Assembly: GCA_963205005.1 (NCBI GenBank) | Contig: CAUJHW010000169.1 | Location: forward strand, 1-50,524 | Direction: 5' to 3' | From: Pseudomonadota bacterium | Lineage (GTDB): Bacteria > Pseudomonadota > Alphaproteobacteria > Caulobacterales > Caulobacteraceae | Length of the DNA stretch: 50,524 nt | Part shown: positions 17,281-25,489 of the stretch, piece by piece | How the letters are laid out: every line of letters begins with the position of its first letter | How positions within the stretch are numbered: position 1 is the stretch's first letter | The notes under the pieces: generated by a model | Databases searched by the model: none | What the model saw: the letters and a program-made list of their open reading frames with translations, nothing else | Told to the model about the DNA's origin: nothing | Made by a program: the position numbers and the translations under genes

Positions 17281-17365
17281 TGAACGCTATTGTCGAATGA
17301 ATGCGCCTTGCCTGACGGGCGCGGAACCCGGCTAGGCTGACAGCCGAAACAAGGGAACTCCGTTC

Positions 17366-17998
17366 ATGAAGGTCTACGACACGCCGCTGGCGCCCAATCC
17401 CCGCCGGGTCCGCTGGTTCATGGCCGAAAAGGGGATCGAGGACGTCGAGGTGATCACCCTCAGCCTCATGGAAGGCCAGCACAAGACGGCCGATTACATC
17501 GGCAAGGCCGGACTGCCCAACGTTCCCATGCTTGAGATGGACGACGGGACCTGCATCACCGAATCGATCGCCATCTGCCGCTATCTCGAGAGCCGCTATC
17601 CCGAGCCGAACCTGTTCGGGCGCACGCCGGAAGAGATCGCGGTGATCGAGATGTGGATGCGCCGCGCCGAGATGATGTTCGCGACGCCCATGATGATGGG
17701 GGTCCGGCATACCCATCCCGCCATGGGCGTCCTGGAGCAGCAGGTGGCGGTGGTGGGCGAGCACAGCCTGCAGTCGGCGACCCGCGCGCTGAAGCTGCTG
17801 GACCGCCAGCTGGCCGATCAGGCGTGGCTGGCGGCCGACCGGCTCACCATCGCCGACATCGTCGCCTTCGTCGGTCTGGACTTCGGCCGGATGATCCGGT
17901 TCGCGATCCCCGCCGAGCTGGTCCACGTCATCCGCTGGGCCGACGCCATGCGCGCGCGGCCGGCGGCGCGAAGCGGGATGCCGCAGAAGGCGGCGTGA
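17366..17998 (+). CDS. Glutathione S-transferase family protein
   Basis: 210 residues: an N-terminal thioredoxin-like domain (MKVYDTPLAPNPRRVRWF, then GLPNVPMLEMDDGTCITESIAICRYLE, the GSH-binding cis-Pro and Glu-Ser pair) and an all-helical C-terminal domain with the LTIADIVAF N-capping/hydrophobic staple motif. This is the usual GST fold, conjugating glutathione to electrophiles, though individual soil-bacterial paralogues may have other roles. It ends one base before the convergent GFA gene. Confidence 0.9.
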   Translation: MKVYDTPLAPNPRRVRWFMAEKGIEDVEVITLSLMEGQHKTADYIGKAGLPNVPMLEMDDGTCITESIAICRYLESRYPEPNLFGRTPEEIAVIEMWMRRAEMMFATPMMMGVRHTHPAMGVLEQQVAVVGEHSLQSATRALKLLDRQLADQAWLAADRLTIADIVAFVGLDFGRMIRFAIPAELVHVIRWADAMRARPAARSGMPQKAA

Positions 17999-18358
17999 TC
18001 AGTCCTCGTCGAGGTAGCGCCAGGTGTCGGCGCCGTCGAACTGGCGGATGCGAAGGGTCTCCCAGTCCATGCCGTCGATGAGGCGGGCATTGATCGCCAT
18101 CCGGTCGCGTGATCCGTCCAGGCTCTGCCAGTGGGTGGTGACCCCGCAGGAGCGGCAGCGGTGGAACGCCAGCATCCGGTCGCCCCACACATAGGGCTGG
18201 GTGCTCTGCGGGTCGGGCAGGGTCACCTCGGTCGGACTGTAGTAGGCCCAGCGCGCGGCGATCCGGCGGCAGATCGAGCAGTTGCACTCGGACACCTCGG
18301 TCGGCGCGGCCGGCACGCTCAGGCTGGCGGCGCCGCAGTGGCACTTGGCTTGGATCAT
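17999..18358 (-). CDS. GFA/CENP-V family zinc-binding protein
   Basis: 119 residues. Zinc-ligating cysteines occur in the expected pattern: CHCGA near the N-terminus, CNCSICRR about 20 residues later, and CRSCG in the second half. The fold is that of glutathione-dependent formaldehyde-activating enzyme and CENP-V, but most bacterial members have no proven formaldehyde role. The convergent GST neighbour makes a glutathione-linked function plausible but is weak evidence. Confidence 0.88.
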   Translation of the reverse strand: MIQAKCHCGAASLSVPAAPTEVSECNCSICRRIAARWAYYSPTEVTLPDPQSTQPYVWGDRMLAFHRCRSCGVTTHWQSLDGSRDRMAINARLIDGMDWETLRIRQFDGADTWRYLDED

Positions 18359-18417
18359 GCGCGCTCTCCGGCTTCCCCGGCCCCATAGCTGGGGCCCAGC
18401 GGCCGCGCTGTCCAGTG

Positions 18418-18531
18418 TCAGCGGTTGCGCGGGTCCGCCCGGCGGGTGCGGTGGATCGACAGGACATGGCGCGCCGAGCCGGTGTGGCAGACGATGAAAC
18501 CCGCGCGTTCGCAGGATGTGGCGAGCGTCAG
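18418..18531 (-). CDS. Possible 37-residue ORF with CTG start
   Basis: A minus-strand frame overlapping the DUF2147 stop (CTGA) encodes 37 residues starting LTLATSCERAGFIVCHTG and ending HRTRRADPRNR. Its third codon positions are almost all G or C, as in real genes of this window, and the codon pattern degrades upstream of the overlap, so a start near 18531 fits. No ATG/GTG/TTG is available there, so it is either a CTG-started small protein or a gene remnant. Not recognised. Confidence 0.3.
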   Translation of the reverse strand: MTLATSCERAGFIVCHTGSARHVLSIHRTRRADPRNR

Positions 18532-18971
18532 GGGGTCGCGACGGGGGCGGTGTCGATCCGCGTCCAGACCTGAGACTTGCAGATCAGGTTGCCGAGAACA
18601 CACCCCCGGGCCTTCAGCGTCCGGTCATCGAGCCGCCGGGCGGATCCGGAGAATGTGGCGTTGAGGTCGGGAACGAAGACCTTGCCCCGTGCGACCGGGC
18701 CGGTGGTGCGGGGAAAGTCGCGCAGCAGCTGCTGGCCGACCAGACTGCCGGTCCCGGCCCGGCGCGCGGCGTTGCGCGCGCGTTCATTGGCCCAGACGAC
18801 GAAGCCGCAGGTCTGATCGCCACAGGGCCGCAGCTGGAGGTGGACGGAATCCTGCGGGTTGCGCCAGACGCCCTCGGCCGGGAACGCCTCGACGGAGTCC
18901 GCGCCTTGGGCCGCCGAAGCAAAGGCCGCGAGGGTGACAGTCAGCGCCAGGAAGGTCCGTGGGGAACGCAT
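18528..18971 (-). CDS. DUF2147 family exported protein
   Basis: 147 residues from MRSPRTFLALTVTLAAFASAAQG, a clear signal peptide. The mature part has GVWRNPQDSVHLQLRPCGDQTCG, DLNATFSGSARRLDD and GCVLGNLICKSQVWTR, which together are typical of DUF2147 (a small lipocalin-like beta-sandwich). Function unknown; members are periplasmic. An ATG five codons earlier is possible, but the chosen one gives the better signal peptide. Probably cotranscribed with the thioesterase gene 33 bp upstream. Confidence 0.85.
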   Translation of the reverse strand: MRSPRTFLALTVTLAAFASAAQGADSVEAFPAEGVWRNPQDSVHLQLRPCGDQTCGFVVWANERARNAARRAGTGSLVGQQLLRDFPRTTGPVARGKVFVPDLNATFSGSARRLDDRTLKARGCVLGNLICKSQVWTRIDTAPVATP

Positions 18972-19004
18972 GGCCCCATCAAACACCAGAAAGATGACAG
19001 GTCC

Positions 19005-19466
19005 TTATGAGCGGGGCCCCCGCTTCTTCAGCACCGCGGAGAAGCTCATCACCGGCGCATCCCCGTTGGTGATCAGCCCGCGCACGAAGACCATGCTGCG
19101 GGCGGCCTTCACCACCTCGCCCCGGCATTCCACCAGGTCGCCGATGGCGGCGGAGCCCACGAACTCGCCGTTGAAGGTGGCGGTGACCGCGTGGCTGTCC
19201 TTCAGCACGTCGCGGGCGATCACGAACAGGCAGAAGTCGGCGAAGGTCATGACGCAGCCGCCATGCAGGAACATGCCGCCGTTCATGTGCTTCTTCTCGG
19301 CGCGGAAGGCGCAGACGGGGCCGCGCTCGTCGATCCGGAAGTAGAACGGCCCTGCGAGGTCCTCGTACGGGTCACCGCCGGGATAGTAAGACCAGCCGGC
19401 CCACTCGCCCTCGGTGACCGTCCGGAGCTTGGACGTGTAGTTGTTCTCTTCGTCGCCGCCGTCCAT
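19005..19466 (-). CDS. PaaI-type hotdog thioesterase
   Basis: 153 residues. HMNGGMFLHGGCVMTFADF is the hotdog-fold active-site helix region (usually H-x-x-G-x-x-HGG), followed by beta strands with TATFNGEFVGSAAIGDLVECRGEV. Enzymes of this family hydrolyse acyl-CoA or aryl-CoA thioesters. Catalytic residues would be the Asn/His and Asp of this segment. First gene of the minus-strand run thioesterase-DUF2147-(small ORF)-GFA. Confidence 0.85.
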   Translation of the reverse strand: MDGGDEENNYTSKLRTVTEGEWAGWSYYPGGDPYEDLAGPFYFRIDERGPVCAFRAEKKHMNGGMFLHGGCVMTFADFCLFVIARDVLKDSHAVTATFNGEFVGSAAIGDLVECRGEVVKAARSMVFVRGLITNGDAPVMSFSAVLKKRGPRS

Positions 19467-19555
19467 CGATCCTCCAGGCGCCGCGCGAAGCGTTTGCCCC
19501 GGCTGCGGTCAGACACTAGTTTGCCGGCCCGCTTAAGCCTCATCGAGGGCCCATC

Positions 19556-19861
19556 ATGCAAGGCCGGACCGCCATTCTTTGCGCCTTCGCATGCCTGCTC
19601 GCCGGGCCGGCGCTGGCTCAGCCGTCCGCCGAAGCGCCTGCTGCGCCGCCCGCCGCAGCCGCCGCCAAGCCCGCCGCCGCGGCCGCCGAACCCGCTGTCG
19701 ACGCCAATGGCGTGCCGGCCTGGGCCAAGCGCAAGCGCCTGCACCCGGTGCAGGCCTGCGAGACAAAGCCCAACATCGGTATCGAGACCTGGCGCGCCCG
19801 CTACGACGCAGCCGCGCCCGAGCGCCTGAAACCCCGCCCTGCCACCGCAACCTGCCACTGA
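19556..19861 (+). CDS. Small Ala/Pro-rich exported protein
   Basis: 101 residues: signal peptide (MQGRTAILCAFACLLAGPALA), then a low-complexity Ala/Pro/Lys linker of about 30 residues, and a 50-residue tail containing PAWAKRKRLHPVQACET and two cysteines that could form a disulfide. Not a recognised family. It ends 10 bp before the acyl-CoA dehydrogenase start, so the two may be cotranscribed. Confidence 0.65.
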   Translation: MQGRTAILCAFACLLAGPALAQPSAEAPAAPPAAAAAKPAAAAAEPAVDANGVPAWAKRKRLHPVQACETKPNIGIETWRARYDAAAPERLKPRPATATCH

Positions 19862-19871
19862 GGACCTGCCC

Positions 19872-21020
19872 ATGGCGCTCGACGCCGAAACCCGTGACCA
19901 GCTGATCGATACCGTCCGCCGCTTCGTCACCGAGCGCCTGCGTCCCCTCGAGGCCAAGGTGGCCGAGGACGACGCCATGCCTCAGGACGTCATCGACGAG
20001 ATGAAGGCGCTGGGCCTCTTCGGCCTGTCGATCCCGGAGAGCTATGGCGGCCTGGACCTGTCCATGGAGGACGAGTGCCTGGTGGTCGTGGAACTGGGCC
20101 GCACCAGCCCGGCGTTCCGCTCCACCTTCGGCACCAACGTCGGCATCGGTTCGCAGGCGCTGGTGATGTTCGGCACCGAGGCCCAGAAGCAGAAGTACCT
20201 GCCGGGCATCGCCTCGGGCGACATCATCACCTCGTTCGCGCTCACCGAGCCCGAGGCCGGATCGGACTCCGGCGCGGTACAGACCCGGGCCGTCCGCGAC
20301 GGCGACCACTATGTGCTGAACGGCGCCAAGCGCTACATCACCAACGCCAACAAGGCCGACCTGTTCACTGTCATGGCCCGGACCGATCCGTCCAAGCCGG
20401 GCGGCGGCGGGGTCTCGGCCTTCCTGGTGGAGCGTAACGCCCCCGGTCTCAGCGTCGGCAAGCCCGAGAAGAAGATGGGCCAGCAGGGCGCCCACGTCTG
20501 CGACGTGATCTTCGACAACGTCCGGGTGCCGGTGGAGAACCGCATCGGCGCCGAGGGCGAGGGCTTCAAGGTCGCCATGCAGGTGCTGGACAAGGGCCGC
20601 CTGCACATCTCCGCCCTGTGCGTCGGCGTGGCCGAGCGGCTGATCACCGACTGCGTGGCCTATGCGACCGAGCGCAAGCAGTTCGGCCAGCCGCTGACCG
20701 GTTTCCAGCTGGTCCAGGGCATGATCGCGGATTGCAAGACGGAAGCCCTGGCGGCCAAGGCGCTGACCATGGAAACCGCCCGCAGGCGCGATGCCGGCCA
20801 GAACGTCACCATGGAAGGCGCGGCGGCCAAGTACTTCGCCTCCGAGATGGTCGGTCGCGTGGCCGACAAGGCCGTGCAGATCTTCGGCGGCGCCGGCTAC
20901 ATCACCGAGTACGGCATCGAGCGCTTCTACCGCGACGTCCGGATCTTCCGGATCTACGAGGGCACCAGCCAGATCCAGCAGGTGATCATCGCGCGCGAGA
21001 CCCTGAAGCGGGGCGGGTGA
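19872..21020 (+). CDS. Acyl-CoA dehydrogenase
   Basis: FAD-dependent enzyme introducing the alpha-beta double bond in acyl-CoA. 382 residues, full length. SFALTEPEAGSDSGA (FAD/substrate-binding signature 1), ERKQFGQPLTGFQLVQGMIAD, QIFGGAGYITEYGIERFYRD (signature 2 region) and the catalytic Glu in RIYEGTSQIQQ. This is the standard short/medium-chain layout, and chain-length preference cannot be told. The DUF3253 gene starts within its stop codon. Confidence 0.94.
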   Translation: MALDAETRDQLIDTVRRFVTERLRPLEAKVAEDDAMPQDVIDEMKALGLFGLSIPESYGGLDLSMEDECLVVVELGRTSPAFRSTFGTNVGIGSQALVMFGTEAQKQKYLPGIASGDIITSFALTEPEAGSDSGAVQTRAVRDGDHYVLNGAKRYITNANKADLFTVMARTDPSKPGGGGVSAFLVERNAPGLSVGKPEKKMGQQGAHVCDVIFDNVRVPVENRIGAEGEGFKVAMQVLDKGRLHISALCVGVAERLITDCVAYATERKQFGQPLTGFQLVQGMIADCKTEALAAKALTMETARRRDAGQNVTMEGAAAKYFASEMVGRVADKAVQIFGGAGYITEYGIERFYRDVRIFRIYEGTSQIQQVIIARETLKRGG

Positions 21021-21298
21021 TGAGCGAGCTCGTCGAGACGGCCATCTTCGATCTCCTGGCCAAGGTTCCGGCCGGCAAGTCGGTCTCGCCGGAGGAGGTG
21101 GCCCGCGCCGCCGATCCGGAGAGCTGGCGGCGGACCCTCGGGCACGTCCGGGCCGTGGCCCGCGGGCTGGCCCGCCAGGGGCGGCTGGTGATCCTGCGGC
21201 ACAACAAGCCGGCCGATCCGGAGGACTTCAAGGGCGTCTACCGCCTGCGTCTGCCGGGACCGGACGACGCGGCCCCCGCCGCCGAACCCGAATCCTGA
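21020..21298 (+). CDS. DUF3253 family protein
   Basis: 92 residues, predicted soluble winged-helix-like fold: ETAIFDLLAKVPAGKSVSPEEVARA, then W-RRTLGHVRAVARGLARQGRLVILRHNKP and PEDFKGVYRLRLP, the typical DUF3253 pattern. Function unknown; the sequence looks like a DNA-binding or S-adenosylmethionine-independent regulatory module. It is translationally coupled to the acyl-CoA dehydrogenase (TGATG junction). Confidence 0.85.
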   Translation: MSELVETAIFDLLAKVPAGKSVSPEEVARAADPESWRRTLGHVRAVARGLARQGRLVILRHNKPADPEDFKGVYRLRLPGPDDAAPAAEPES

Positions 21299-21345
21299 CT
21301 GATCTTCCCTGACTCCGGGGGGCGTGGAATAGTCCGGGGCAGCCC

Positions 21346-22362
21346 ATGAAGCGCCTTGTCCTCGCCCTGCTGCTGCTGACGCTCTCGGCCTGCGCGCCGA
21401 TGATGGTGCAGCAGGCCGGCCAGCCGCCGCTGGGCTTCGCCGGGCCGCGGCTGGAGGCCGACGCCGTGGTCAGCTTCGACGGCGCGAGGCTGGGCCTCTC
21501 GAAGTGGGAGGCCACCGAGGAGCCCTGGGCGGTGGTCGTCGCCGCCCACGGCATGAACGACTACGCCAACGCCTTCCATATCGCGGGGCCGAAGTGGGCG
21601 CAGGCCGGCGTCACCACCTATGCCTACGACCAGCGCGGCTTCGGGCGCTCGCCGGGTCGTGGCATCTGGGCGGGCGAGGACCTGATGGTCGAGGACCTGC
21701 GCACGGTCACCGCGCTGGCCCGCGCGCGGCATCCGAACGCGGTCATTGCGGTGGCAGGCGAGAGCATGGGCGGTTCGGTGGCTGCCGCCGCCTTCGCCAG
21801 CGACCGGCCGCCCGCCGCGGACAGACTGCTGCTGCTGGCGCCGGGGGTCTGGGGGTTCCGGTCGCAGCCGCTGCCCAACAAGACCCTGCTGTGGCTGGCG
21901 GCCAACTTCACCGCGTCCAAGGTCTACACGCCGCCCCGCTGGCTGACCTCGAAGGTCAGCCCGACCGACAACCGTGAGGAGCTGATCGCCATGGGGCGCG
22001 ACCGGCTGATGATCTGGGGCGCCAGGTCCGACACGCTCTATGGCCTGGTCAGGCTGATGGACGACGCGGCCCGCAAGGTCGGCGACGACCATGTGCCGAC
22101 GCTCTACCTCTATGGCGCCAACGACCAGATCATCCCGAAGAACGCCGCCTTCAAGGCTGTGAAGAACCTCAAGGCCTCAGACCGCACGGCCTACTACGCC
22201 GCCGGACACCACCTGCTGACCCGCGACCTGCAGGGCGCGGTGGTGATCGCCGACATCCTGGCCTTCCTGCACGACCCCATTGCGCCCCTGCCGTCAGCAG
22301 CCCCGCCGATCCCCGGCGCAGCCTCCCGCGGCGACGGCTCGCGACGTTCGGCGGGGTTGTGA
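21346..22362 (+). CDS. Lipoprotein alpha/beta hydrolase (monoacylglycerol lipase-like)
   Basis: 338 residues beginning with a lipoprotein signal peptide ending in the lipobox LSAC (Cys16). The hydrolase core has VVAAHGMNDYANAF (oxyanion region), YDQRGFGRSPGRG, the nucleophile elbow GESMGGSVAAAA, LYGANDQIIPKNA (acid) and AAGHHLLTRD (His). GMND plus RGFG are features of the lysophospholipase/monoacylglycerol lipase (Hydrolase_4) group. It probably acts at the membrane on lipid esters. The C-terminal ~30 residues are Pro/Ser-rich and disordered. Confidence 0.88.
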   Translation: MKRLVLALLLLTLSACAPMMVQQAGQPPLGFAGPRLEADAVVSFDGARLGLSKWEATEEPWAVVVAAHGMNDYANAFHIAGPKWAQAGVTTYAYDQRGFGRSPGRGIWAGEDLMVEDLRTVTALARARHPNAVIAVAGESMGGSVAAAAFASDRPPAADRLLLLAPGVWGFRSQPLPNKTLLWLAANFTASKVYTPPRWLTSKVSPTDNREELIAMGRDRLMIWGARSDTLYGLVRLMDDAARKVGDDHVPTLYLYGANDQIIPKNAAFKAVKNLKASDRTAYYAAGHHLLTRDLQGAVVIADILAFLHDPIAPLPSAAPPIPGAASRGDGSRRSAGL

Positions 22363-22425
22363 GATGTTCCCGTCAGGCGTAGATGCGGGCGCGAAAATAT
22401 CCCCCCAACACGCAGAGTATCCGGC

Positions 22426-23502
22426 ATGACCTTGTTCGATTCCCCGAGTTTCGAGGGACACGAAGGCGTCCACGCCTTTTCGGATGAGAAAACCGGCCTC
22501 AAGTGCATCGTCGCCGTGCATTCCACCGCCCGCGGCCCGGCCGCCGGCGGCTGCCGCATGTGGCCCTACGCCAGCGCCGAGGACGCGCTGGAGGATGCGC
22601 TGAAGCTGTCGCGGGCGATGTCCTACAAGAACGCCATGGCCGACCTGGACCTGGGCGGCGGCAAGTCGGTGATCATCGGCGATTCCCGCACCCAGAAGAC
22701 GCCGGCCCTGTTCGAGGCCTTCGGCCGCGCGGTCGAGGCCGTGGGCGGGCGCTACTGGACGGCCGAAGACGTCGGCGTCTCGCCGGCGGACCTGGCGCAT
22801 GCCCGCACCCAGACCCGCTATGTCGCCGGCCTGGACGGCCATCCCGCGGCCTCCGGCGATCCCAGCCCGGTGACCGCCGAGGGCGTCTTCCGCGGCGTGC
22901 GGCTGTGCGTCGAGCGGGGCCTGAAGCGCGATCTCGACGGGGTCCGGGTGGCGATCCAGGGCGTCGGCCACGTGGGCGGCTATCTGGCGCAGAAGCTGCA
23001 CGCGGCGGGCGCGAAGCTGATCCTCACCGACGTCAATACCGAGGCGCTGCGGCGGGTGGCCGACGAGACCGGCGCCCAGGTGGTGGCCCCGGGAATGATC
23101 TTCGACGTGGACTGCGACGTCTTCGCCCCCTGCGCCATGGGCGGGGCGATCAGCCTCGATACCCTGCCGCGGATCCGCGCCCGGATCATCGCCGGCGCCG
23201 CAAACAACCAGCTGGCCGACGCCGACACGGGGCGCGAGGTGTTCCGTCGCGGCCTGCTCTACGCCCCGGACTATGTGATCAACGGCGGGGGGATCATCAA
23301 TGTCGCCGGCGAGATCCGCGCCCTGGACGCCGACGCCGCCTTCGACCCGGACTGGGTGGACGCCAAGCTCGACCGTCTGGCCCTGACGCTGGAAGAGGTG
23401 CTCGACCAGGCGCTCCGCGAACGCCGCCCCACCAACGAGGTCGCCAACGAGATCGCCCGGGCCCGGATCAAGGGCGCGGCGGCGGAACGGGCGGCGGCCT
23501 AG
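22426..23502 (+). CDS. Leu/Phe/Val-type amino acid dehydrogenase
   Basis: 358 residues. GPAAGGCRMWPYASAEDAL, the catalytic-Lys region SYKNAMADLDLGGGKSVI, WTAEDVGVSPADL, NAD-binding VAIQGVGHVGGYLAQKL and APDYVINGGGIINVAGE place it in the Glu/Leu/Phe/Val dehydrogenase family on the leucine dehydrogenase side. It reversibly deaminates a branched-chain or aromatic amino acid with NAD+. Exact substrate uncertain. Well separated from the hydrolase gene (63 bp), convergent with the LCGGC-protein operon. Confidence 0.92.
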   Translation: MTLFDSPSFEGHEGVHAFSDEKTGLKCIVAVHSTARGPAAGGCRMWPYASAEDALEDALKLSRAMSYKNAMADLDLGGGKSVIIGDSRTQKTPALFEAFGRAVEAVGGRYWTAEDVGVSPADLAHARTQTRYVAGLDGHPAASGDPSPVTAEGVFRGVRLCVERGLKRDLDGVRVAIQGVGHVGGYLAQKLHAAGAKLILTDVNTEALRRVADETGAQVVAPGMIFDVDCDVFAPCAMGGAISLDTLPRIRARIIAGAANNQLADADTGREVFRRGLLYAPDYVINGGGIINVAGEIRALDADAAFDPDWVDAKLDRLALTLEEVLDQALRERRPTNEVANEIARARIKGAAAERAAA

Positions 23503-23505
23503 GTT

Positions 23506-23790
23506 TCAGGTCGACCTCGATGCGCCGTCCCCGCTCACTTCGGACCGTCGCCGCAGGCTCCGCCCGCCGACGAACAGGCCCAGGCCGACGGCCGCCGGCA
23601 CTCCCCCAAGGATGATCGGCATCAATAGTATTCCGGCGTCCATCCGCGTGGCGTGGCGCAGCTCGTCGGTGAGGATGCCGACGAAGAAGACCGCACCGCA
23701 GCCGCCGCACAGCAGCATCATCATGAACCCGATGCCGATGAGGGCGCCGCCGACGAAGTGCCGGACCGGATCGTGGCGAGGGCGGGTCAC
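23506..23790 (-). CDS. Small two-helix membrane protein with LCGGC motif, copy 2
   Basis: 94 residues from GTG 23790, which overlaps the stop of the preceding gene (GTGA). Two transmembrane helices: about 12-38, containing GALIGIGFMMMLLCGGC, and about 55-78, ending GGVPAAVGLGLFVGGRSL. It is followed by a charged tail. It is clearly related to the upstream neighbour (shared GALxGIG, M-x2-LCGGC, VPA-GLxLxFGGRS), so the pair arose by duplication. Function unknown. Last gene of the Lgt-like/radical SAM operon. A longer in-frame reading upstream overlaps copy 1 and is rejected. Confidence 0.78.
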   Translation of the reverse strand: MTRPRHDPVRHFVGGALIGIGFMMMLLCGGCGAVFFVGILTDELRHATRMDAGILLMPIILGGVPAAVGLGLFVGGRSLRRRSEVSGDGASRST

Positions 23791-24056
23791 TTGGGACCTC
23801 CCTGGGCGCTGCGCGCCATAGATCGACCGCCAAAGTAGAGTGCAAGTCCGATCCCCGCTGGGACAAACCCAAACACGGTCATGCTCAGGACATATGGAAT
23901 AAGGGCGCTGTAAGCCCTTTCTCTCACCAAATCCGAGATCATTCCAACGCCCGCCACGAGGGTGCAACCGCCGCAAAGTGCCGTCATCACCGCGCCGATC
24001 CCCATCAGCGCATTCCCGATGAAGGCGACCAGCGGATCGCCGCCGCTCCGGCTCAC
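23787..24056 (-). CDS. Small two-helix membrane protein with LCGGC motif, copy 1
   Basis: 89 residues from GTG 24056, overlapping the stop of the radical SAM gene (GTGA). Two hydrophobic helices: about 11-40 (FIGNALMGIGAVMTALCGGC) and about 52-76 (VPAGIGLALYFGGRSM). The paired cysteines CGGC sit near the end of helix 1 and could bind metal, heme or a thiol partner. Homologous to the next gene downstream. Codon overlap on both sides implies coupled translation and a function tied to the radical SAM enzyme. Family not recognised. Confidence 0.8.
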   Translation of the reverse strand: MSRSGGDPLVAFIGNALMGIGAVMTALCGGCTLVAGVGMISDLVRERAYSALIPYVLSMTVFGFVPAGIGLALYFGGRSMARSAQGGPK

Positions 24057-25489
24057 AGCCCTTGCCCCCGCTTGAGCGCCCCGGCGCCCGCCGCGCCCGG
24101 CCGGTAAAACGTGTTGAACGTGTCGAACGGGATGATCCGGCCGTCTGGCTGCACGAAGTGGACGCAGGAGCGCTTCACGGTCCCGAGGTCGAAGTTGAAG
24201 CGGTCGAGGAACTGGGAGACCACCACACGGAAGGTGTTCTCGTAGGCCACCTCCTGCGGCACCGCCGCCTCGGGCAGGCAGCAGAGCAGGGAGGCCAGCT
24301 TCTCGGAGGTGTTGCCCTGGGCGGTCGACAGCGACAGGAGCTCGAACACCTTTTCCCGCAGCTCCGGATAGCTCTCGAAGGTGACGGTGTTGGGAACGGC
24401 GGCCACGAACAGTTCGCGCGGCAGCATGGCGGTCACCGGGCGCACCTCGGGGCCGTTGCGCAGGCCATAGCCGATACAGATCTGGTCGGGATTGCAGGGC
24501 AGGGGGATCAGGTCCTCCAGCGCGAAGACACCGGCCTCGGCGATCCGGCGGCGCACCTCGGTGAGCACGATCCGGTGCCGCTTGGGATCGAAGCCGTCGT
24601 TGCGCCCGGCGTCCTGGATCGGCTGGAAGGTGACCCCGCGCACGCAGCGCCAGGTGAGCGCGAACTTCACGATGTCGGCGATCTCGTCGTCATTGACGCC
24701 CTTCTTCAGGGTGACGACCAGGGTGGTGGAGATGTTGTTCCGCTCCAGCGCCTCCAGCGCCTCGATCCGGACCCGGGTCAGGTCCGCGCCGCGCAGCGCC
24801 ATCAGCGCGTCGCGCTTCAGGCTGTCGAACTGCAGATAGACCTCGAAGCCCGGCATGTAGCCCGCCAGCCGTTCGGCGAAGCCAGACTCGCGGGCGATAC
24901 GCAGGCCGTTGGTGTTGATCATCAGGTGGCGGATCGGCCGGGCCTTGGCCGCGTCGAGGATCTCCCAGAACTGCGGATGGATGGTGGGCTCGCCGCCGGA
25001 CAGCTGCACCAGGTCGGGCTCGCCCTCGGCGGCGACGATCACGTCCAGCATGGCCTCCACCTCGGCCAGCGGGCGGTGGGCCTCGCGCTTGACCGACGAG
25101 TCGGCGAAGCAGACCGGGCAGGAGAGGTTGCAGGCCTCGTTGATCTCCAGGATCGCCAGGCACGAGTGCTGTTCGTGGTCCGGACACAGGCCGCAGTCGA
25201 AGGGGCAGCCGTGCTCGGTGCGGGTGGCGACGCTGAGCGGCCGGTCACCAGGCTTCAGCCAGTCGCGCTGGGACTTCCAGTAGGCGAGGTCGTCGGCGAT
25301 CAGGGTCTTCTGCACCCCGTGTTCGCGGCAGCGCTTGAGGTAGAAGACGTCGTCGCCCTCGGCGATCACCTTGGCGGGGACGAGGCCCAGGCAGGTCTCA
25401 CACAGGCTCGTGGTCTGGCCCAGGAACAGGTAGGGCGCGGCCTTCCGCGCGGTCGCGGCGGCGACTTCCGACGGCGTAGATCCATCCAT
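24053..25489 (-). CDS. Multi-cluster radical SAM protein, tetraether lipid synthase (Tes)-like
   Basis: 478 residues. Radical SAM core CNLSCPVC (Cys120, 124, 127) with SGGEPT at 164-169. Upstream are extra cysteines in a distinctive order: SLCETC (30, 33), RCREHG (54) and GCPFDCGLCPDH (95, 99, 102). Near the C-terminus come SCVHF and IIPFDTFNTFYRP. This arrangement is that of the archaeal MJ0619/Tes family, whose characterised member joins lipid hydrocarbon tails carbon to carbon using several Fe-S clusters. Assignment to that superfamily is strong. The specific bacterial reaction is unknown. It overlaps the Lgt-like gene by 92 bp and the LCGGC gene by 4 bp. A methylase role is an alternative. 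Confidence 0.85.
   Translation of the reverse strand: MDGSTPSEVAAATARKAAPYLFLGQTTSLCETCLGLVPAKVIAEGDDVFYLKRCREHGVQKTLIADDLAYWKSQRDWLKPGDRPLSVATRTEHGCPFDCGLCPDHEQHSCLAILEINEACNLSCPVCFADSSVKREAHRPLAEVEAMLDVIVAAEGEPDLVQLSGGEPTIHPQFWEILDAAKARPIRHLMINTNGLRIARESGFAERLAGYMPGFEVYLQFDSLKRDALMALRGADLTRVRIEALEALERNNISTTLVVTLKKGVNDDEIADIVKFALTWRCVRGVTFQPIQDAGRNDGFDPKRHRIVLTEVRRRIAEAGVFALEDLIPLPCNPDQICIGYGLRNGPEVRPVTAMLPRELFVAAVPNTVTFESYPELREKVFELLSLSTAQGNTSEKLASLLCCLPEAAVPQEVAYENTFRVVVSQFLDRFNFDLGTVKRSCVHFVQPDGRIIPFDTFNTFYRPGAAGAGALKRGQGL

Noticed and set aside
23791..23976. Upstream extension of the second LCGGC protein
   Set aside because: It runs through the first LCGGC gene in another frame. The GTG at 23790 with GTGA overlap and homology to copy 1 set the start.
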